Assembly (NCBI GenBank): GCA_001817615.1
Contig: MHIR01000020.1
Span: 1-7,026 of the forward strand
From: Candidatus Buchananbacteria bacterium RIFCSPLOWO2_02_FULL_46_11b
GTDB taxonomy: Bacteria; Patescibacteriota; Patescibacteriia; Buchananbacterales; UBA6539
Reading direction: 5' to 3'
Length of the DNA stretch: 7,026 nucleotides
Shown: piece after piece, positions 4,706 through 7,026 of the stretch
Position numbering within the stretch: the stretch's first letter is position 1
How the letters are laid out: every line of letters begins with the position of its first letter
The notes under the pieces: model-generated
Seen by the model: only the letters and a program-made list of their open reading frames with translations
What the model was told of the DNA's origin: nothing
The model's database searches: none
Translations under genes and position numbers: made by a program

Positions 4706-4776
4706 AATAAAACAATAAAGCAATAAAACAACCGATTTCTATTTTTGCTTTATTGTTTTATTGCTTTATTGTTTTT
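4706..4776. repeat. Perfect 23-bp inverted repeat between prfA and prmC
   Basis: The left arm (4709-4731) and right arm (4753-4775) are exactly complementary over 23 bases, with a 21-base loop. Each arm is made of 8-base units: AATAAAAC, AATAAAGC, AATAAAAC on the left and the inverse on the right. The right arm ends one base before the prmC ATG at 4777. The stem is AT-rich and followed by TTTTT, so it could act as a terminator of prfA, or as a structure controlling prmC translation. Confidence 0.85.
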
Positions 4777-5643
4777 ATGATTATCAACCAAGCTTTAAGT
4801 TCGGCCAGCGACAAACTGGCCAAACAAAACTTCCCCGCCTCCTCTTTAGACGCGGAGGTTTTATTGTCTTCTGCCATTAAAAGGCCTAAAGAGTTCTTAT
4901 ATACTCACCCGGAGTTTAAGCTGACAACCGGCCAGCTGAAAAAATTCAACCGGCTAATCAGCCAGCGAGCCAAAGGCGAACCCGTAGCTTATTTGAGAAA
5001 CTTGAAAGAATTCTACGGCCTGGAATTCTATGTCGACAAAAACGTCCTGATTCCCCGCCCGGAGACGGAGTTGATGGTAGACGAGGTTTTACAAGAGACA
5101 AGAGACAAGCGACAAGCGACAAGTAGCTATGGAATAATCGCTGATATTGGGACTGGCTCTGGTTGTATTGCCATTACTCTTAAAAAATACTTGCCAAAGG
5201 CAACCGTCCTGGCGACTGAAATTTCCTCAAAAGCTTTGGCTGTGGCTCGAAAAAACGCCAAAAAGCATGCGGTAAAAATTGAATTTTACCAAGGCAACCT
5301 GCTTTCGCCGTTAAAAAATAAAGAGATTGACATCCTGGTCGCCAATCTGCCTTATGGCGACAAAAGCGCCTGGTCCAAAATTAAAAATCAGAATACCGCC
5401 GGTTTGAAATTTGAGCCGAAAGTCGCGCTTTACGCCAAGCGCTCCGGCCTGGGACTCTACCAAGAATTACTCAAGCAAATTGCCGATTTAAAATTCCCCC
5501 CCAGGCAGATTTTAATTGAGATTGATCCCGGCCAGACCAAAAGCGCCGGCCGCCTAATTAAAAAATTTCTGCCAAAATATTCATGGAAAATAAAAAAAGA
5601 CCTTTCTGGTCAAAAACGTCTTCTAATAATTTCCACAATCTAA
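4777..5643 (+). CDS. prmC: Release factor glutamine N5-methyltransferase
   Basis: PrmC (HemK) transfers a methyl group from SAM to the glutamine of the release-factor GGQ motif, improving termination. The 288-residue protein has an N-terminal helical release-factor-binding domain (about 1-75), the EFYGLEF-VLIPRPETE signature (79-98), SAM motif I DIGTGSGCIAI (123-133), a post-I acidic E148, and the catalytic motif, here NLPY (190-193) instead of the usual NPPY. The C-terminal strands (QILIEIDPGQ, 244-253) complete the Rossmann-like fold. The frame is open further upstream, but that part is the 23-bp inverted repeat, so the ATG at 4777 is chosen. No Shine-Dalgarno is visible. Residues 105-117 are encoded by a seven-base tandem repeat, an insertion-like linker between the two domains. 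It follows prfA, which encodes its substrate. Confidence 0.94.
   Translation: MIINQALSSASDKLAKQNFPASSLDAEVLLSSAIKRPKEFLYTHPEFKLTTGQLKKFNRLISQRAKGEPVAYLRNLKEFYGLEFYVDKNVLIPRPETELMVDEVLQETRDKRQATSSYGIIADIGTGSGCIAITLKKYLPKATVLATEISSKALAVARKNAKKHAVKIEFYQGNLLSPLKNKEIDILVANLPYGDKSAWSKIKNQNTAGLKFEPKVALYAKRSGLGLYQELLKQIADLKFPPRQILIEIDPGQTKSAGRLIKKFLPKYSWKIKKDLSGQKRLLIISTI
5091..5125 (+). repeat. Seven-base tandem repeat inside prmC
   Basis: Five successive units read ACAAGAG, ACAAGAG, ACAAGCG, ACAAGCG, ACAAGTA. They encode the QETRDKRQATS stretch between the PETE signature and SAM motif I. Seven is not a multiple of three, so each unit is read in a different frame; five units (35 bases) keep the frame only with flanking bases. 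Confidence 0.8.
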
Positions 5644-5645
5644 CA

Positions 5646-5720
5646 ACCTGACAACCTAACCACCTACCAACCTACCTCGCCACGCCGAAGCCCCGAGCCG
5701 CGCGAGGGGCGAAGGCGGGC
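5646..5720. repeat. Convergent gap with CCTACCAACCTACC repeat and GC-rich hairpin
   Basis: After prmC come degenerate AACCTxAC units, including CCTACCAACCTACC (5663-5676), the exact inverse of GGTAGGTTGGTAGG at 3499-3512. A GC-rich imperfect hairpin follows: CGCC-GAA-GCCCC (about 5683-5694) against GGGGC-GAA-GGCG (5706-5717). It lies between convergent genes, so it might terminate transcription from both sides, but neither side has a T-run. Confidence 0.5.
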
Positions 5721-5724
5721 CAGC

Positions 5725-6342
5725 CTAGTGGCTCTTTATGACATTCTCCACTGCCGCCCATTTGCTTTTGCCTTCCTTGGGCGTCAAAATCACCACTTCA
5801 TCGCCGCCCGAACCGTGGAAATAGGTAACCGACGCGGTCAAAAGCTTCCAGCGATCCTGGCCCAAAATCCCGTACCATTCCCCGTCGCCGTCGTTTCGCG
5901 CCAAAACCGCCACCAGCTGTCTTCTTTCCACCGGCCCGATTTGCTTGTAAACAAAAGAGCCGTCTTTTCTAATGGTCAGCTTTAAAATATCGCCTTCCAC
6001 TAATTTTGATTTTGAAGCGTAATTGGCGGCAATATTATACTCAATGCCGTCGCCGGCAATCATTTTTTCGCCGTTAAAAACCCCTTCAATAATCCGCTCG
6101 CTGCCGGTCTCCAGGCTCACTGCGCCTTTGGTGGCTTGCCGGGTTTCCTTCAGGCTGTCTAGCAACGCGTTAGTGTCAATATTTTTTTCCTTAAGCAAGC
6201 TTAAGGCTTTTTTAATGCTGGCCTGGGTGTTTTCCAGAATTTCCTTGATTAAATCAATCTGCTGATCATTTTCCCGGTCAGTTGATTTAATCGTTTCCGC
6301 TTCGTTTTCTTCTTCTTTTATTTTTTTCTTTTTGCCTAGCAT
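5725..6342 (-). CDS. Conserved hypothetical protein with coiled-coil N-terminus and beta-rich C-terminal domain
   Basis: The 205-residue protein starts with a highly charged, probably disordered stretch (KKKKIKEEENEAET), then a helical segment at about 28-68 (IDLIKEILENTQASIKKALSLLKEK) that may form a coiled coil. From about residue 83 it is beta-rich: RIIEGVFNGEKMIAGDGIEYNIAANYASKSKLVEGDILKLTI, then FVYKQIGPVERRQLVAVL, and a C-terminal VTYFHGSGGDEVVILTP-KWAAVENVIKS. I recall close relatives of this C-terminal region as a conserved hypothetical protein in many CPR genomes, without assigned function. The SKLVEGDILKL and GDEVVIL elements resemble small barrel folds, which would fit nucleic-acid or ribosome binding, but that is a guess. 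No membrane segment or signal peptide. No Shine-Dalgarno precedes the ATG. It converges on prmC and lies downstream of the minus-strand methyltransferase gene. Confidence 0.85.
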   Translation of the reverse strand: MLGKKKKIKEEENEAETIKSTDRENDQQIDLIKEILENTQASIKKALSLLKEKNIDTNALLDSLKETRQATKGAVSLETGSERIIEGVFNGEKMIAGDGIEYNIAANYASKSKLVEGDILKLTIRKDGSFVYKQIGPVERRQLVAVLARNDGDGEWYGILGQDRWKLLTASVTYFHGSGGDEVVILTPKEGKSKWAAVENVIKSH

Positions 6343-6366
6343 TTTGTTTTAGTTTAATATGGTTGG

Positions 6367-6411
6367 ATTAGCGCGCTTCAGCTCGCGCGGACTAGCGCGC
6401 TTTACCGCGCG
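6367..6411. repeat. Two tandem GC-rich hairpins (TAGCGCGCTT units)
   Basis: Two copies of a TAGCGCGCTT...CGCGCG unit lie head to tail at 6367-6389 and 6391-6411. In each, CGCGC pairs with GCGCG around a loop of 6-9 bases, so each unit is a hairpin. They fill the 80-base gap between two minus-strand genes, just past the stop of the upstream one. A REP-like element or an mRNA 3'-end stabiliser is plausible; no T-run supports termination. Confidence 0.65.
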
Positions 6412-6422
6412 TTCTCTACCGA

Positions 6423-6950
6423 TTAGCGCCGATAAACGTAAACGGCCGCCGTTTTCTGATCCGGCTTATCGGCCAAAACCGGCTCCCAGCCCGGAATTTT
6501 AAAAGCGTAGGATATTACCCGGCAGCCGGGCTTGGCTTCTTTTTCTAATTTCGGTTTTAATTTTAACATGGCCCGGGGAGTCAAAAAAGCGCAGATAACG
6601 TCGGCTTGGCTTAAATCCGCCTTAAAAAAATTTCGGCAGTAAAGCTTGGCTTTGCCCCTTTGGCCGCTTAATAATATTTTAACCCATCCGAGCAAATAAG
6701 GCAAGATGGCGATCTCAAAACCCACGGCCTTAGCGCCGAAGTTTTTGGCCGCAATCAGCAAAATTCGGCCGTCCCCGGCTCCAAGGTCATAAACCGTCTC
6801 ATCCGGCCCGATTTGGGCCAATTTGAGCATTCTTTTGACGTCTTTTTGCCATAATGGCACCCACGGAGCGGCTAAAACGCCCCCCAGGGCGAAAGTGCCC
6901 AAAATACCGATGATTAGGAAGAAGACAATAAAAATCAATATATCAATCAT
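6423..6950 (-). CDS. Membrane-anchored class I SAM-dependent methyltransferase, FAM173/aKMT-like
   Basis: The 175-residue protein begins with a hydrophobic helix (about 3-28), most likely a membrane anchor, then APWVPLWQKDVKRMLKLAQIGPDETVYDLGAGDGR. The SAM-binding motif I is VYDLGAGDGR (53-62), followed by an acidic E79 in VGFE. Later come DLSQADVICAFLTP (112-125), LKPKLEKEAKPGCRVISYAF (131-150) and a GW-containing end. This order matches, as I recall, the small protein-lysine methyltransferases of the FAM173 (ATP synthase c-subunit lysine methyltransferase) and archaeal aKMT group, which often carry an N-terminal membrane segment. The substrate here is unknown. The gene precedes the 205-residue hypothetical on the same strand, 80 bases apart. 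No Shine-Dalgarno is seen before the ATG. Its C-terminal VYVYRR ends at a TAA. Confidence 0.82.
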   Translation of the reverse strand: MIDILIFIVFFLIIGILGTFALGGVLAAPWVPLWQKDVKRMLKLAQIGPDETVYDLGAGDGRILLIAAKNFGAKAVGFEIAILPYLLGWVKILLSGQRGKAKLYCRNFFKADLSQADVICAFLTPRAMLKLKPKLEKEAKPGCRVISYAFKIPGWEPVLADKPDQKTAAVYVYRR

Positions 6951-6960
6951 AGCTAAGCAC

Positions 6961-7026
6961 CAAATCCAAAATCACAAATTCCAAACAAATTACAATAGCC
7001 AAAATTCAAAATTCCAAACCCAAAGG
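6961..7026. repeat. AT-rich short-period repeat of CAAATTCCAAA-like units (runs off the window)
   Basis: Degenerate units CAAATCCAAAATC, CAAATTCCAAA, CAAATTACAAT and CAAAATTCAAAATTCCAAA follow one another to the right edge. It lies upstream of the minus-strand methyltransferase gene, so any promoter of that gene would have to be within or beyond it. I see no clear promoter boxes in it. Confidence 0.6.

Noticed and set aside
4753..4776. N-terminal extension of PrmC (MFYCFIVF)
   Set aside because: These codons are the right arm of the 23-bp inverted repeat; PrmC homology begins near the ATG at 4777.
3648..5643. UGA recoding (as in Gracilibacteria or SR1)
   Set aside because: prfA and prmC are full length with ordinary Gly and Trp codons and no internal TGA, so the standard code fits.
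5728..6265. Plus-strand open frames opposite the 205-residue gene
   Set aside because: The minus-strand frame is longer and has a coherent domain pattern; the plus-strand frames are shadows.

Overview
The window looks like a chromosome segment of a Candidate Phyla Radiation bacterium (Patescibacteria, probably Parcubacteria-like). The evidence is the tight rpmE-prfA-prmC block, small membrane and hypothetical proteins of the kind common in that group, almost no Shine-Dalgarno sequences in front of the housekeeping genes, and gene gaps filled with short-period repeats. This placement is inference; no rRNA gene is present. All ten genes end in TAA or TAG, and the standard genetic code fits throughout.

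Left part (1 to about 2360) is visibly AT-rich and accessory. It begins with the C-terminal end of a DNA methyltransferase, then one base later an MjaI-family type II restriction endonuclease. Next comes what I read as a small array of integron gene cassettes: three attC-like sites (about 1090-1189, 1878-1966 and 2303-2356), all in the same orientation. They delimit two cassettes, one with an unrecognised 203-residue cysteine-rich protein and one with a 63-residue two-helix membrane protein. Two of the three sites end in a canonical GTTAGGC box. No integron integrase lies in the window. The array points rightward, so an integrase would be expected to the left, or the array is a cluster of attC sites lacking an integrase. 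The small membrane gene has a textbook AGGAGGA ribosome binding site, unlike the housekeeping genes.

Right part (about 2360 to the end) is richer in GC. It holds a four-helix membrane protein, ribosomal protein L31 (rpmE), peptide chain release factor 1 (prfA) and the release-factor glutamine methyltransferase PrmC, which modifies the GGQ glutamine of the release factor encoded just upstream. Facing these on the minus strand are a conserved hypothetical protein with a coiled-coil N-terminus and a membrane-anchored class I SAM-dependent methyltransferase of FAM173/aKMT type.

The gene gaps on the right share an odd architecture. Short units of about 7-11 bases are repeated head to tail and then repeated again in inverted orientation, so each gap can fold into a long hairpin. 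Each gap uses a different unit (AGAAGGC-like, GGTTGGTA-like, AATAAAAC-like). A related short repeat (ACAAGAG/ACAAGCG) lies in frame inside prmC, at the junction of its two domains. The most interesting items are the cassette array in a CPR-like genome, the repeat-built palindromes, and the perfect 23-bp stem that ends one base before the prmC start codon.
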